Below, one piece after another: positions 22,550 through 34,820 of a stretch of 64,000 nt of DNA (positions within the stretch are counted from its first letter, which is position 1; each line of letters opens with the position of its first letter). The notes under the pieces are model-generated. The model saw only the letters and a program-made list of their open reading frames with translations. It was not told where the DNA came from and did no database searches. The position numbers were made by a program, and so were the translations under genes. The DNA comes from Undaria pinnatifida (taxonomy: Eukaryota; Sar; Phaeophyceae; Laminariales; Alariaceae): contig JABAKD010000009.1 in the NCBI GenBank assembly GCA_012845835.1, positions 17,929,318 to 17,993,317 of the forward strand, in the 5' to 3' direction.

Positions 22550-22890
22550 TGCTGTCTGCCGCAGGCTCCGCTAAAAGAAACTAGCCGCAGCAGCGGCGCA
22601 CCGCGGATGGATATGCCACACGCGCAGCATGTAGCTTGCAGCTGCTTGCACTGCTGGGCGGGGTTGTCGCGTTGATTGTGTTCTATGCCGTCATCTGTTG
22701 TATGCAAGTCTGTGTGCTCGGGGCCAGAAATAGAGCTTGTAGAGTTGACAGATCGCAGGCTCCGACAAGAACAACTAGCCACAGCAGTACGGCACAGATG
22801 GATGTCCCACACACGCATGGTGTTGTCTGCTGGTGCTGCTGGGCGGCTGTTTTGTCACGCTGCACTCTGTGCATATTGGATGTGCTCCAT
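22550..22890 (+). repeat. Two-copy tandem, about 195-bp spacing
   Basis: GCAGGCTCCG(A/C)(T)AA...AACTAGCC(G/A)CAGCAG...GATGGAT(A/G)T(G/C)CCACAC occurs at about 22560 and 22756. Short open frames here derive from the repeat. Confidence 0.7.
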
Positions 22891-22899
22891 GAAAAGGTG

Positions 22900-23160
22900 T
22901 TAACTGGTACGTACGAAAAATACGGCCTCTCATACTAAAATCACGGAGATTTGTCTTATCCATACCCGCGGAAAAAAAAAATGGGCTTGCCACGCGCGAC
23001 ACATTGCACGGATCGCGCGCAAATATCGACGACAGTGACCGCACGGTTCGAATTGTGTGCACCCCGTCAGTGTTTTGGCTGAAAGTACGCGTACGAAGAG
23101 ATATGGGCGAAATCAAACAAATGCACGTGCTCATATATGTACGAACCTGCACTATTTACG
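22900..23160. other. No supported gene
   Basis: A-run at 22970 and CGCGCG-rich words; only short frames without signatures. Confidence 0.35.
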
Positions 23161-24328
23161 TTGCTATTGCACCTTGATAATGTATTTTATTTTTTTGCCC
23201 AGAATAGAGCAGTTAAAGCTCATGTGAACCCATGTGACCTTGAATGGTGGGTCTGCGCCACAGCATCTGCACAATACTGCACCCATGCTTCAGGTGAACA
23301 TTAGTGTGCGTATGAAATAAGACTCGGATAAATATTTGCGGTCACATTTAAATTTAAAATGCTGCAGAGCATCAAGCTCTACACCTTGACGGGATACGGA
23401 TTTGTTTCTCCCCCAAGAAATGTATGATGCCGTGCGATTTATAATGTGGCGCCCCCCGTCACCCGCAGTTGCCGGGCTTTGAAGTTGTCCAACCGACATT
23501 GGTCTGCTATGATGTTATCACGTCTCTCGCCTTGGAGATTGATCGGTACCAAGTATGTTGCAACAGTTGGTGAGCACTATTTGATGCGAGCCAAGACACG
23601 AGGCTATACAACGATCGAAAACCAAAACCAAACAGTTAATTATCGGCTTGAAACTTGCAGTCCATCCGCCACCATCATCCTGCCCATGAGGCTTTCTTAT
23701 TGTACCCAATAAGACAGCTGGAAAGTCCGACTCGAGATAGATACGTGTGAGCCTCGACATGGGTTTATAAGTCCGCGTTCGGTCTTTGAAAAGGAAGTTT
23801 GCCATAGGTAAAATCGCCACCTGTATCAAAATTGCGTAGCACCCCTTCTCGGGCAAACACCCACCCAAATTGTCACCCGCTTACCGCGGGCAAGGCAGTG
23901 GCAAGGTGCTCTCAACATATGTTCCTCTCGGATTTTTTGTGGGAGTCTCCTTGCGGCATTCTAAGGGGTTCACGCAAGGGCGAAATTCGCGCCCCAAGAG
24001 TTCAAATGCGCCGTCGTGACCCAATGTACAGTTATTTATGGGCGGTCTGAGAATGTCGGAGGTTTGTTGAAAGAGGTAACCCCTTTCTGCCCCAATAAAA
24101 TTCAAACGTACGTGGACAGCGTTATGCATATCTTGGAAGAGATTCAGATTCGTGACAAAGTTTGGCTGCCGTTAGCAGCGGCCTAAAAGTGGTTCGCACT
24201 TACGCAGTCACCGTGAGCGGACTTTTGTTACCGTGGCAGCCTACGAACCGTTCACTTGTTTCGTCATAGGTGCTACACGCAGCTATGACACCGATTTGTT
24301 TTTCGATGATTTACCGCGATTTTTTCAG
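23160..24328. other. Upstream region of rimP, first exon not identified
   Basis: The missing 5' exon and promoter of rimP should lie here. A plus-strand frame with ATG at about 23920 stays open to 24050 but has no clear donor in a phase that joins the exon at 24329. Several antisense frames are also open but carry no recognisable domain. The exact start is left open. Confidence 0.4.
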
Positions 24329-26740
24329 GACTTCCCAGAAGTGGCTGGCGAAATATCAGGCATGGACGACCCTGCAGACGCGCCTTGGAGGATGGAGGTG
24401 AAGTCGTAGGAAGACGTACGGTAGTTGTCGGCCGGTCAAGAGGCGTTGCGTTACGGCACGTCGATTTCATCGCTCAACGCAGGGTAGACTCTCACGACAT
24501 TGCCCCCGGGTTCCTCAAACGGTTTACCTGGAGCGTAGAAACATTTATTTGCGCAGCAGCTGGTGGTTGAACTCTTCGGGAAAACCGAAAAACGTTGGCC
24601 TCGTGCCACAGGGTACCCCTCTTTTTCTTTTCGGGTGTAGTGTTGTAGTTTTTTGTAAATACGGCCGGTCGTTCCGGAGGTGCGGTAGCCTCGCATCCCT
24701 GCGCACGGTAGGGCTTGACCTCAACCTTCGGTAGAAACGCTATCCCAACCTTTTTGTTGTGGGCACTATCGAACGAAAGGTGCATACGGGTAGCTATGAC
24801 GCGAGGAAGCACAATTGGCCGTGAGACGAGCGAAGCAAGCGCTCACCCCATCAAAACATAAAAGTCGGGCGCGTATCGAGGAGGAGCACGGGAACCGTGC
24901 ATTGAGACCCCGGATCTGAATAATGGCGAGTAACGAGGATGGATTAGAACAACGGTTCGAAGGAGTGGTCAAAACATTTCTTGGCATGCCGATGAACGAT
25001 TTGGTTGCGCGCAGCACGCAGGGTTTCTGATATGTCCTGGAGGTCTGCTTCATTGTATGGATTTGCACATGCATGCTTTCACGAGGGGAACAGTCGCGTA
25101 CGAAAATGTCTGGCACTCGTATTTTGGCCAATTGTATTGCTGCCGTGATGCTGCGGATCGAACCGTGTTATGAGCTGGGCTGTGACGCCTTCTTAAAGGC
25201 AAACGACGAATCCGCGCGTTCGCTGTTTATTCGGCATGCGTAGTGTAGCTCGTGTTGGCATTCGGATTGTTGCTGGCGCTGTGACCCTACATAATCCCAC
25301 ACGACCAACGGTGATGTTTGCTTCAGGCGGAGAAAATTGTTCGAGAGCAGGTGGAGGCTTGTGGGCTCACTTGCGACGACATATTGTGGACATTCCATAA
25401 ATTAGAAGTTACCGTTACGAGAGGCGAGAACGACGGACCAGTTGAAGATGCAGCGTATGTGGATAGCGATAAGCTAATGCAGGCAATCAAGTGAGTTAGC
25501 GCCGCAAGCGGGGAATATGCATTGCCGACAGTAATGCACTCGCCCTCCTCTTGTCTTGGGACGCTCACAACCAAGCATTCACAGTTTCGTAGGGGCGTGT
25601 CAGATACGTTGTGCCCGGTTGATTTGGTGTTTGGTAGGGTTGTCCAATCAACGCTCGGGGTTGCGTAACTTCAACCTTGTTTGTTACACGAAGTGGCCAA
25701 TAACGAAGTCGAGATGTGTTGATCGGTTCTAAGCTCGCGTGCATCTCGACGTCATAAGTGTGCAAATTCTCGGTGACATCTCTTTTTGGTAACAACGACA
25801 CTAATTGAAATCAGCGGGGCAAGCATTGGTAAAGCGAAGCTATGGACTAGAGTATGTATTAACAGGGGTAGACCAACCGTGTTGAAAAAAAGCGACCTTT
25901 CGGCGGTGCAAGTTGCGCTATTCATCTCACCGTGCCAGGACTCCTGATAACGTTTTGATAACGTTTTGATAACGTTTTGATAACGTTTTGATAACGTAGT
26001 TCCAGAAAGGTTGAAACAATATTGTTGCTGAGCGAAAGGATAATGTTATCCCCGTGGTTCTAAAAAGTCGGTGCTCCTTCCCAGCCAGCTATATGTTCCG
26101 CCAGTCCACATGTTTTGGTGTTGGTACCTTCATACTTTTTTGTACGCTGCATTCAAGTTGAGCTTGACTGTCAGGTCCATACCGGTACGTTGCTCCCCAC
26201 AGGGGAGTCAACTCTGCGCTGGAGGAGAGGGAGGAAGAGTTGTTTGTATTGGGACGGCACGAGCTTATCGTGGCAACGCCTGGAGCTAAGGATATCCTGA
26301 CGACCGACAAGGAATTCAAGGCCTTCAAAGGGTTCGAAATCATCGTCAAAACGTGAGTGTTCAGTTCTTCTGTCTGGCATTTTTAAGCGCATAGAATGCG
26401 CAATGCGCACGTATGCTTAGCTTTGTGTACGCCCGAGAGAACAGCGCACCAATACTTCGTAGTGACGTCTTCGACGTGTTCATGTGCCCAATTCAAATTT
26501 GCAAGTTCGTTCCAGCTGCGGACCATCACTGTGGATCATTGGCCCGAACCGTGCTTATTTCCGTTCCTCAGGGGAGGACCATTCAAGAACAAGCGCGAGC
26601 TACGGGGGAAACTGTTGGAGCGCACGTTTGACGAGCTAATGATCACCCAGTCAGGACGAAAAGTACGCATTCCTTTAGCGCTCGTGGACGAGGTTCGGTT
26701 GCCACCAGCACTAGTAGAGGCGGGAGATATCGGATATTAA
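24329..26740 (+). CDS. rimP: RimP-like ribosome maturation factor, 4 exons found, 5' exon missing
   Basis: Spliced gene with exons 24329-24397, 25327-25490, 26203-26352 and 26572-26740. Each has a CAG acceptor, the three introns have GTGAAG or GTGAGT donors, and the phases (0, 2, 2) join without a break into 183 residues plus TAA. The joined product has the RimP (DUF150/YlxS) architecture: an N-terminal alpha-beta domain containing EACGLTCDDI and LEVTVTRGEND, a segment ending HELIVATPGAKD that matches the family's LEVSSPGLDRPL signature, then a C-terminal Sm-like barrel with ELRGKLLE and RKVRIPLALVDEVRL. In bacteria RimP helps assemble the 30S subunit; a nuclear algal copy probably serves plastid (or mitochondrial) ribosomes, which is inference. 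The first exon in hand starts at DFPEVAGEI without an initiator, so a 5' exon with the expected targeting peptide should lie upstream; none was convincing between 23450 and 24328. Family identity is strong, but the gene model is incomplete. Confidence 0.88.
25947..25998. repeat. 11-bp tandem repeat in rimP intron 2
   Basis: About five perfect copies of TGATAACGTTT lie in the second recognised intron of rimP. Each copy contains the palindrome AACGTT, so the array is a regularly spaced series of palindromes. No function can be assigned; replication slippage is sufficient to explain it. Confidence 0.9.
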
Positions 26741-27480
26741 GTACTCATGCTTCGCGGCGCAGGACAGTGTTCAGCTTCACGGGGCAGGACGGTCGTTTCA
26801 ATGTAGTGCGTACGTTCGCGTACGTACGGGCTTCTGGCATATGGTGTTGCGGGGAAACACAAATTATATTTTTTTTGCTGCTCAAGGTTCCCCGGTGTTC
26901 TTTGTGGATTTGGCGTGCAATCCACACCACGTGCGCTCAACGTCTGACACGCTCAGGATTGGCAACCTCCGAGTGCCCGACGACCTTGTCGGAAACATTG
27001 TCGACGTGAATCACCATACGTCTTGGTGGCGTCTGGTTTACTGGGCCTTGGCACACCATTCCATTCCCCAGAGCGCTCACATGTTGCTGTCAACGTGTAC
27101 GCACCCACAGCAAGATGAAAATACCAGGTACAAAACAGCAACAAGTTACCGGTGTATCTGGTTGTAACCTGATCAATTTTTACTCCACACTTCTGTACCC
27201 TGATCCGTATGCTATATCTGGTAATTCCTACCAGGTATTCTTGCCGGATCAAGGTCCCCAACGAACAAAAATATGTCAATCGTGACTCAAAGACGCTACT
27301 TTTTTGGCGAATCGTGACGTCATACGAGTACGGAAAAGAAGTGCGTGCAATATTTGTTGACATTTTATCTTGAAGAAAAATCGATAAAAATCGACGTCAC
27401 GATTCGTAACAACAGAACATTTTTTTGTTTTTGGATTTTGGGCGGCATTGTCGAGCTCTTCTTTGGATCTTGATAGGGAA
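26741..27480. other. Region downstream of rimP, no supported gene
   Basis: This follows the rimP stop and probably includes its 3' UTR. A plus-strand frame stays open from 26841 to 27167, but it begins in a T-rich tract, has no splice context and shows no family signature. TACCAGGTA words occur at about 27122 and 27228. No polyadenylation signal could be fixed with confidence. Confidence 0.4.
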
Positions 27481-28155
27481 AGGCTATTGGAAAAGAACAG
27501 GGAAATCATGTTTGACATTTGAATGGCATCTTATTCTCAGTTTGTGAAACTGAGTGCTTTTGGAAGACAGATACGTTATATTTCTGTCTGTATGTCCACA
27601 TCCCTTATATCGATGTGTTAGTTCGCTACAGATATAAGCTCCTTCTATGTTTGGCACTTGCTGGCCGATGATCGATATATTAGCTCAAATGAAAAGCTGT
27701 GGGGGGGGGAAATTGGGGATTGGTTGGCTTAGGGTCATAGCAGAGATAGTAAAAGTAGTGCTGCTGACGCGTCCTATGGAGGTGCACCACGTTTTTTCTG
27801 GTGTTCCTCAATTTGGGAGCTTGAGACCTCTCCAAAAAACTGTTTTGGGGAAGAATAAAACTGCTACGGGATGAAAAACCTCATGGTCTAGGTACACAAC
27901 GGGAGTCATGAAAAAAAAATGGCCAATTTCCGACGTGTTTGGGTTAAGGAGCTCCGTCATCCAGAAATCATTTCAGACGAAAAATGCCACCTCCATCGTA
28001 GCACGCGTCTTCTATACGGAAGGATACGTAATCGATTTATATTGGAACCAGATCTACGCTATACCGTATTGTAAGGGCGAAAACAATACAAATAGATAGA
28101 AGGGGGGCTTCGGTGGCGCCCACCCGCGGCTCCGCGCATGCCCGCAACGGTTAAG
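27480..28155. other. No supported gene; ends in GC-rich palindrome
   Basis: Two short plus frames without signatures. GGGGGGCTTCGGTGGCGCCC to CGCGGCTCCGCGCATGCCC (28100-28145) is one of three similar GC-rich inverted-repeat words in the window (others at 15137 and 42018). Confidence 0.4.
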
Positions 28156-28489
28156 GATGTTAAATGCGACATTAACCTCCAAGGGGTACAAAATTAATCA
28201 CAATCGAGTGCAGAGACAGAGCGCCAAACCAGTCAACACCTTTTTTTTCGTAGATGTTCATAGGAGCAGCAGCAGCACTATACACTATACTACTCGTCGT
28301 ACGGCGGCGGCAGCAGCAGGAGAAGTAGAAGAGTATTATACGGTACAACAGAACAGCTGCACGGCTTGTACGTATGATATCAACAACAGCAAGCAGCAGC
28401 GGCAGTACAGCGACAAACGACAAGCCGCAGAAGTACAGCGTACATATACAAGTATAAAAAACGTTTTTTTTTATAGTTTCCGCGCACAG

Positions 28490-28930
28490 ATTGATTAACG
28501 TCACCCTGTTGACCCTGGTACAAGCTACACTTTTGTTCCAAGGGGAGTCGCCGACCTATATCCTTAATGAGGACACACACAGTAATACGCGCGATCGGAG
28601 TATCACACGCAGCTTGCAAAGATGAGTTTGGACGAAATCTTCGATCTCACAGCTGGAGTGTATTTTTTTTTTTTTTTTTAATATATACATATATTTTCAA
28701 AAAATATATGATGATACTACGTTTGTTTTGTGCAGCAGCAAGCAGCGTCCAAGAAACAAAGATTTTTTTTTTTTTTTTTTTTATCCTCCGGCGGATGGGG
28801 AAAAATAAAGCTTTAGCTCACCACACTTCCGCGTATTTTCATACGCGTCGTGTGTCGATTTAACTCAGTTGCTTTCGCAGCCCAACGCTAGCTGGCGCAC
28901 CCTTCGAGTCCCATTGTAGGTATAGAGAAT
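28490..28930 (-). repeat. Interspersed repeat, second full copy
   Basis: Near-identical to 481-1140 except for about 100 bp in the middle (28680-28765), which carries A/T-rich sequence also seen at 29045-29165. Ends CCCATTGTAGGTATAG as in the first copy. Confidence 0.8.
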
Positions 28931-28949
28931 CTAGTAGTTCGAGTGCTAT

Positions 28950-29240
28950 TTGCAGTATACAGTAGGTAGGCACGCATTGCCGTCCGAAGCTACTTCGTTG
29001 TTGCTGGTTGTGTTTTCGTGTCTTCGATCTCACAGCTAGAGTGTATTTTATTTTATTTTTTAATAAATAAATAAATATATTTTCCAAAATATATACTTCG
29101 AAGTATGATGATACCACGTTTGTTTTGGGCAGCAGCAAGCAGCGTCCAAGAAACAAAGAATCTAGTAGTCCGAGTGCTATTTGCAGTAGGTAGGCACGCA
29201 TTGCCGTCCGAAGCTACTTCGTTGTTGCTGGTTGTGTCGA
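28950..29240 (-). repeat. Direct repeat pair around AT-rich sequence
   Basis: GTAGGTAGGCACGCATTGCC to TTGTTGCTGGTTGTGT appears at 28968-29018 and 29186-29238, and GAATCTAGTAGT(T/C)CGAGTGC precedes both. Confidence 0.85.
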
Positions 29241-29459
29241 CATATATATACACCACGCAAAATATATGCTTCATAAGTATATAAAATATGCATTCTTGTA
29301 TAGATCGAAGTATCACGCAGCTTATTACATAGAATATATATAGAGAGATCGAAGTATCACGCAGCTTGCTAAGATGAGTTTTGATCAAACTCCTTTTTGA
29401 TCGATCTCACCTGAAGTTTATTTTTTTCTTTTCAAAATATATATAATATACAAAAGGGC

Positions 29460-29660
29460 TGAAAATAAGGGAGATCGAGGGCATGCCGAGGTTCGAAGTC
29501 CGGCCATCAAACATTCGTAGCAAAAAAAACAGGGAAAAAGGTGCTTTAACTCGTAAAAAACAAAGGAAAACAGAGGGCATGCCAGGATTTGAACCCGGAC
29601 CGTCAAGAGTCTCTGAGCCATGAGTCAATTTTTCAACCTTTCGCCTACGCAGTAGAGTGC
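29460..29660 (-). repeat. Box-B-bearing tRNA-like repeats
   Basis: Two related segments, at about 29470 and 29578, read on the minus strand as CCGGNCTTCGAACCTCGGCATG and CCGGGTTCAAATCCTGGCATG, each followed by a GCCCTC end. Similar B-box sequences lie at 13765, 14605 and 15395. Acceptor and D arms are not convincing, so these look like repeat-borne tRNA relics. Confidence 0.45.
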
Positions 29661-29949
29661 CAACTTCGTTGTGTTTGAGATCCGATGTGTTCTTCTGGTG
29701 TGGCAATGTTGATAAGGATTAAGGTAGACTCTCAGCTACAACATTTAGACTAATATAGGGAAAGGAAAGAACAGTAGATAAAAGGAGAAGATGTGGGGAA
29801 AGGAAATGGGCAAATAAATGGCTGGCGGAAGATACCACTGCTTTATGGTGCGACCATTCGACTTCACATTATTAGGTGCTACTGCTGCTTTAAGGAAGAA
29901 TATTCGATTTGCATCGGAACGGCATCTATCTACGCTATATTGTCGGAGG

Positions 29950-30222
<273 letters not shown>

Positions 30223-30539
30223 TATTCGCTTCTGCCGGAACCATAATTTTGTAACAAAAAAAGTTTCAGCACAGCTCGCGAGGGCACGACGCGACCACGG
30301 CCGAGGCCACACCCCCGGCGCAGTAGGGGTCGGTTGACCTCTCCGTCCGAAACTCCCTCATCGCGATCTAGCGCGACATTCCAGTTGAGAGATCGAAGGT
30401 TTCGTCGAAACTTCGTCGAAACTCATCTTTGCAAGCTGTGATACTCCGATTGCGCGTATTGCTGAGTGTGTGTCCGCATTAAGGATATAGGTCGGCGACT
30501 CCCCATAGAACTAACTACTACGAGTGCAGCAACAGGGTG

Positions 30540-31780
30540 TGATGTTAATCAATCTGAGCACGAAAACTAAAAACCCGTTTGTGAGGAAGGCACAATCTTA
30601 CGGCTGTGGAATGCATCAGTCAGTTTATTATGTAGTCGTATGGCCGGTAAGGAGAGGGCGGAGTTTTGTAGGCGGGGGGGGGGGGGGGGGGAGGGTTGAA
30701 ATGGGGGGGGGGGGGGGGGGTGTAATCAATTTGTGCATGGATGGTGTCATAATGGCCGTCGTAGCTGTATGACCATGGAGACCATCGCATCCCTACTATG
30801 CCGGGATGGAGCACGTCGGGTTTTCACTAACCAGGCAGACATTGCTTCCACCAAGCGCGAAGCGCCGGGGGGTGTTCGGCGAGTCGCATGAAGCGTGAAC
30901 TGCATCCTTCCACGAACCGCTCATAAGACGGACTTCGGCACCTTGTGCCTACTTTCTTGCTTGTGGATGACAGCGCCAATGAGTTACTTTGCTTTCTGGT
31001 GTTGCCATTCCAGAGAAAGCAATGGGTGTTAATGTGTAACTGCCTCGTGGGTGCCTTACCATATTCACACTACGTGATGCGATCATCCTCCGTGTGCGGA
31101 TTTACGGTTCTGCACCCCGCACGATATGATCTGACGCGATAACCATGGTTTGACCGCCAAAAAAAAATGGGTCCCTGGTTGTGTAGCTCACGCAGTGATT
31201 GGCATGTTTTACAGCGTCGTTGCCAACCAACGCCAACCTCAATATACGTATCATGTTTTGCAGCGTCGGTGCCATCCGAGGCCAAGTATTTTACATATAT
31301 ATTAAGGAGGGGGGGAGGAGGGGGAGGGGGGGGGGAGGGGGGCGTACTAATTTGTTGCTTGCCCTAGTCATTTGACCATTGACCACGCGTCCCTTTCGAG
31401 ACGAAGCACCGTTCCTACTCCTAATAGAGACACCTCTAACATTTGGGCGCTCATTACGCTCAGGGGAGGAGGGAAGGGGGGATTTCAACGTTTTTAGGTC
31501 GAACGAATAAATAGGAGCTTACTGCTGTTGTACGCGAAGTACTAGGTCTAGGCGATGGTGGGGGTGGCGGGGAAGGGGGGGCGGGGGGGAGGTTAGGTTT
31601 AAGTCGAAGACCATATAAATGCATTGGAGCTACTGCATGGATGTCTCGAAAGGTAAGGTAGGTATTATCACCTCTCGGGTAGTGTTGATAACTCTGACGG
31701 TTTTTGATTTTATGGGACGGCGGGGGAGGGAGGGAGATGTTTGTGGGGGGGGGGGGGGGGGGGGCGTACTCATGTGTTGC
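30540..31780 (+). repeat. Poly-G-rich repeat cluster
   Basis: G-runs of 8-20 at 30675-30720, 31305-31340, 31570-31600 and 31745-31765, each in a similar context with GGCGTACT(A/C)AT(T/G)TGTTGCTTGCC or GTAATCAATTTGTGCATGG. The inverse family with poly-C is at the window start. Confidence 0.75.
31365..31460 (-). repeat. Second copy of LINE 3' segment
   Basis: Near-identical to 31786-31888, from AGTCATTTGACCATTGACC to TTTGGG(C/T)GCTCATTACG. Both copies are followed, on the element strand, by G/C homopolymer-rich sequence. Confidence 0.75.
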
Positions 31781-31785
31781 TTGCC

Positions 31786-32649
31786 TTAGTCATTTGACCA
31801 TTGACCGCGCATCCCTTTCGATACGGAGCACCGTTCCTACTCCTACAAGAGAAACCTCCAACATTTGGGTGCTCATTACGTTTCTTCCATACCTGATATA
31901 TCACATACAAAAAAATTGCTTATCTTATCCCCTTCCTGTTTCGTCGTCTGTGGCCACCATCTATCTCCTAGGATAGCAATCGTTTTAACGCTACTCCCTA
32001 GTCTACCAAACTCCTCCATGTCACATTCGTCTCATTCCCTCATCTCCGCCTCTAGCACATCTCGTTCCTTGTATATTTCAAATTATCTCACTATGTGAGT
32101 CCTACTCTATTGCTGTACCACAAGGGCATCTCTGTGCATCTACGTCCTCCTCCTCCCGACTGCTGGAATATATTTCCTTCTTTCTGGTAGGTCCAGGTCC
32201 CCTACTCAAAATCGCAGTTTCAACTTTTTCGCGTAGTCAATTGGGCCGTGTAATTGCGTTTTTATTCCAATGTTTCTCCTCTCTTTCACCTTATTTCTTA
32301 GCGCTAGCCTTTCCCTTTCTTCTACCTCTGTCTTGTACCCCCCAAACTTTTTTTTGGACAATTTTTTCTTCTTGGTCTACTGCTATGCCCTTCCATATTT
32401 TCTGGACTACGCTATCCCACCTTATTCCAGCTCGCCCTTTTGTTATCTTCTCCCATACAGCCCTATAAGCTATGTATGGCTGGCAACCTCTAATCTGGCA
32501 CGTTTCTTACTTTATGTTGTCATTTCAATTTTCTTGCGTCTTTATTTGTTGTAAGAGGGTAAATTCCCAGTTAGTTCTGCTCTTAATACTGTATTACTCG
32601 TCGTACTTGAGCATCCTACTATATTTTTTTGCTGCGCCATCTGTACTGT
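31786..32649 (-). pseudogene. Decayed 3' part of the LINE ORF and tail
   Basis: Continuing the LINE frame on the minus strand gives GCSSTTSNTVLRAELGIYPL, the post-RT segment common in LINEs, then KVRNVPD and RLPAIHSL broken by several stops. The last 100 bp (31786-31888) are repeated at 31365-31460, suggesting a second, shorter LINE end or duplication. Confidence 0.6.
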
Positions 32650-33235
32650 TTACAACTGGTGTACTATCTTGGCGTCCCCTTCCCATACTTGTCCTGCACA
32701 CTCTAGCTTTCGTACGATCACATTCATCAGAATACATATTTCTATCCTATTAATATCAAGGTGCGAGTCTGTTAGGATCGCATCCATCTTGCCTACGTTT
32801 GATTCACCATTTCTTATTACTTTTGCTATGTGTGCATCCCAATAGCCGTTCTTTGAGATATTTACGCCAAGGTACGTATACTGGTCTACGATCGGTAGGT
32901 CATCTTCTCCCCACTTCCATTTCACATTTACTGGATCCACCTTATCTTCGTTACATACAACTACTGCGCACATTTTTACGTTCGCTGTCACTCTCCATTT
33001 CCTAGTGTACTTTAGTGCCTCGTCTAATTGTTCCTGCAACCCTTCCGGTGTTTCTGACATCCCCACGAAATCATCCGTACACATCAATCCAGACACCGTA
33101 TCTTCCCCCGTCGTGACTGCTTGCTTTGCTGCTTCGACTGCTACTATCATGTCACTAAGATATGCCTTGAAAACACTGGGTGATGGTGTGCATCCCTGTG
33201 CAACTCCTTGTAAAGTATCAACATATTTCGATATT
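32650..33235 (-). pseudogene. Non-LTR retrotransposon (LINE) reverse transcriptase, 5'-truncated
   Basis: The minus-strand frame runs through GVAQGCTPSPSVFKAYLSDM (RT block 4), GLMCTDDFVGMSETPEGLQEQ (block 5, with TDD in place of the usual ADD), KYTRKWRVTANVKMC (block 6) and DQYTYLGVNISKNG (block 7). These are LINE-type RT signatures. The upstream part, including finger blocks and any endonuclease, is missing on the 33235 side, which is the usual 5' truncation of LINEs. The Ala-to-Thr change beside the catalytic Asp pair and the missing N terminus make it inactive. Confidence 0.85.
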
Positions 33236-33419
33236 TCCCCGGCGGGGGGTGATATTTGGTGGGGCAGCGGGGAAGGGGTGTGCAATATAATAATACTGTA
33301 TGTAGTAGCGGCACCCCGAGCACAATGAGTACGTACGAGTTGTCTGTGCGGGTATATTACGAGTTCATGCGAGTATTAAATACATGTATAAATATGTTGG
33401 TGTGCTTGCACAAGGAGAG

Positions 33420-33600
33420 CAGCCGATGAAGGCTCCGATTAGACCAGGTTTTGAGCCGTCTTCGAAATAAATCGAGCTGAGGTCCACTTCTCGGCGCGCT
33501 GTTTCCTGGACGTGCCTCACCTTGCTCGACTCTCTCGACCCTGCCGGGGCCGGCGTCGGTACTGCTCGCGTCGTCTCTCGGCGGGGGGTGCTTTTCTTGC
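33420..33600 (-). repeat. Interspersed repeat C, copy 3
   Basis: Inverse of 16060-16240 with GTCCACTTCTCGGCGCGCTG and CTGCCGGGGCCGGCGTCGG segments. Confidence 0.7.
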
Positions 33601-33639
33601 TTTTGTTCCCCAAAATATCAATTTATCTATTCTATACTA

Positions 33640-33870
33640 AATTTTAACAATTTTTGTAAGCTGCGAGTTCGACACTTTTAGGGTAGATACTCATCTTTGC
33701 AACAAGCTGCGCAGTACACCGGTTGCCCGTTATTAGCAAGTTTTTCATGGGTCAAAGCCTAATAATCAATATCTCAAACAATCTTCTAAACACGTCAGCT
33801 GTGAGTTCGATAGATTTAGCGTCGATGCTCATCTTTGCAAGCTGCGTGATACACCGGCCGCTCGTTTATC
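33640..33870 (+). repeat. Two copies of the CTCATCTTTGCAAGCTGCG repeat
   Basis: GAGTTCGACACTTTTAGGGT...ACTCATCTTTGCAA at 33666 and GAGTTCGATAGATTTAGCGT...GCTCATCTTTGCAA at 33802. Confidence 0.75.
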
Positions 33871-34539
33871 CTACGGATGTTGTCAGGGTGAATATCAATA
33901 GCAAAAAATGCTAGCTACTACTACACGTACTTTATCCCAAAAGTTAGAAAGTTGTTATGCTACGTCAGTGTTAACAGCAATATATCAACAACATACAGTA
34001 GTAGTAGTAAAACATTATCAACGATAATAATAACGGTACTAACAATACGTATGGGGACGGATGTGGTGTTGGAGGTTGTTTGGATGGCGGTGAATGGACA
34101 ATTTCCGACACTTATGCCAACGTTGTACCCTGGTTCGAAAGGAAACAGACCCGCGGCCATACGCCTCGTTGGATGCTATGTGGAGGGCTTTAGTGACTTA
34201 GCGCATTACAATAAAACACCTGCCGTCAACGGCGAAAATCATTTTTCTCTGCCTATTTCTTCGACGGGAGCGCGGTCATCTGCCTCGTCGGCGCCCCGGC
34301 CCGCTGATCATGGGCGCGTCCAGGGCTGAGTGCCGTACCAGTCGCTTTCATGGCAGACGGGATCGAGCCAGAATCCAATTGTCATGCCCATCAGTGATTC
34401 ATCTGACCCTTGGCTTGACCAGACATCGAACTGCTGGCCACTCGAAGAACATCGAAGAACATCAGTATGAAGAAGTTTTCGCAGTCAGTACTTCGTTTAA
34501 GACCGACGACCCTCCCGTTTAGAGCGGCCTTCTTTCACC

Positions 34540-34820
34540 TTCCGATCGCGCTGATGCCCTCCGAGAAAGCCGGGGACTTTGCCTCAATTGCCACGAAGAC
34601 AACCACTCTTTCAAGCATTGTAGGCATTATTTCGTTAATGCGAGCGACTGTTTAAACCCTGGACTTGACCAACTTCGCGACGATGACGCATACCGACGTT
34701 GGCAAGTACGCATGATCTGTTACCGCCGAGACGGTAAATCCTTTCGCCCCAACAACCACAAGAAAATTGTCGCCATCAATCAGGTCAATCGCGAGGGTTC
34801 CACCAGGATCAGGGCCAGGT
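34540..34820 (+). pseudogene. Retrotransposon gag fragment with CCHC zinc knuckle
   Basis: The frame through 34580-34621 gives CLNCHEDNHSFKHC, an exact C-x2-C-x4-H-x4-C knuckle of retroelement nucleocapsids. The same frame continues for about 60 residues (DQLRDDDAYRRWQVR and RPNNHKK) to a stop. Gag knuckles bind element RNA during packaging. Upstream, 34051-34330 is open and may be more gag, but in another frame. Broken ends show decay. Confidence 0.65.

Noticed and set aside
24766-25131. Minus-strand frame inside rimP intron 1
   Set aside because: No domain or splice support, and it lies in an intron whose flanking exons join perfectly.
26841-27167. 108-codon frame downstream of rimP as a second gene
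   Set aside because: No domain, starts in a T-rich tract and probably overlaps the rimP 3' UTR.
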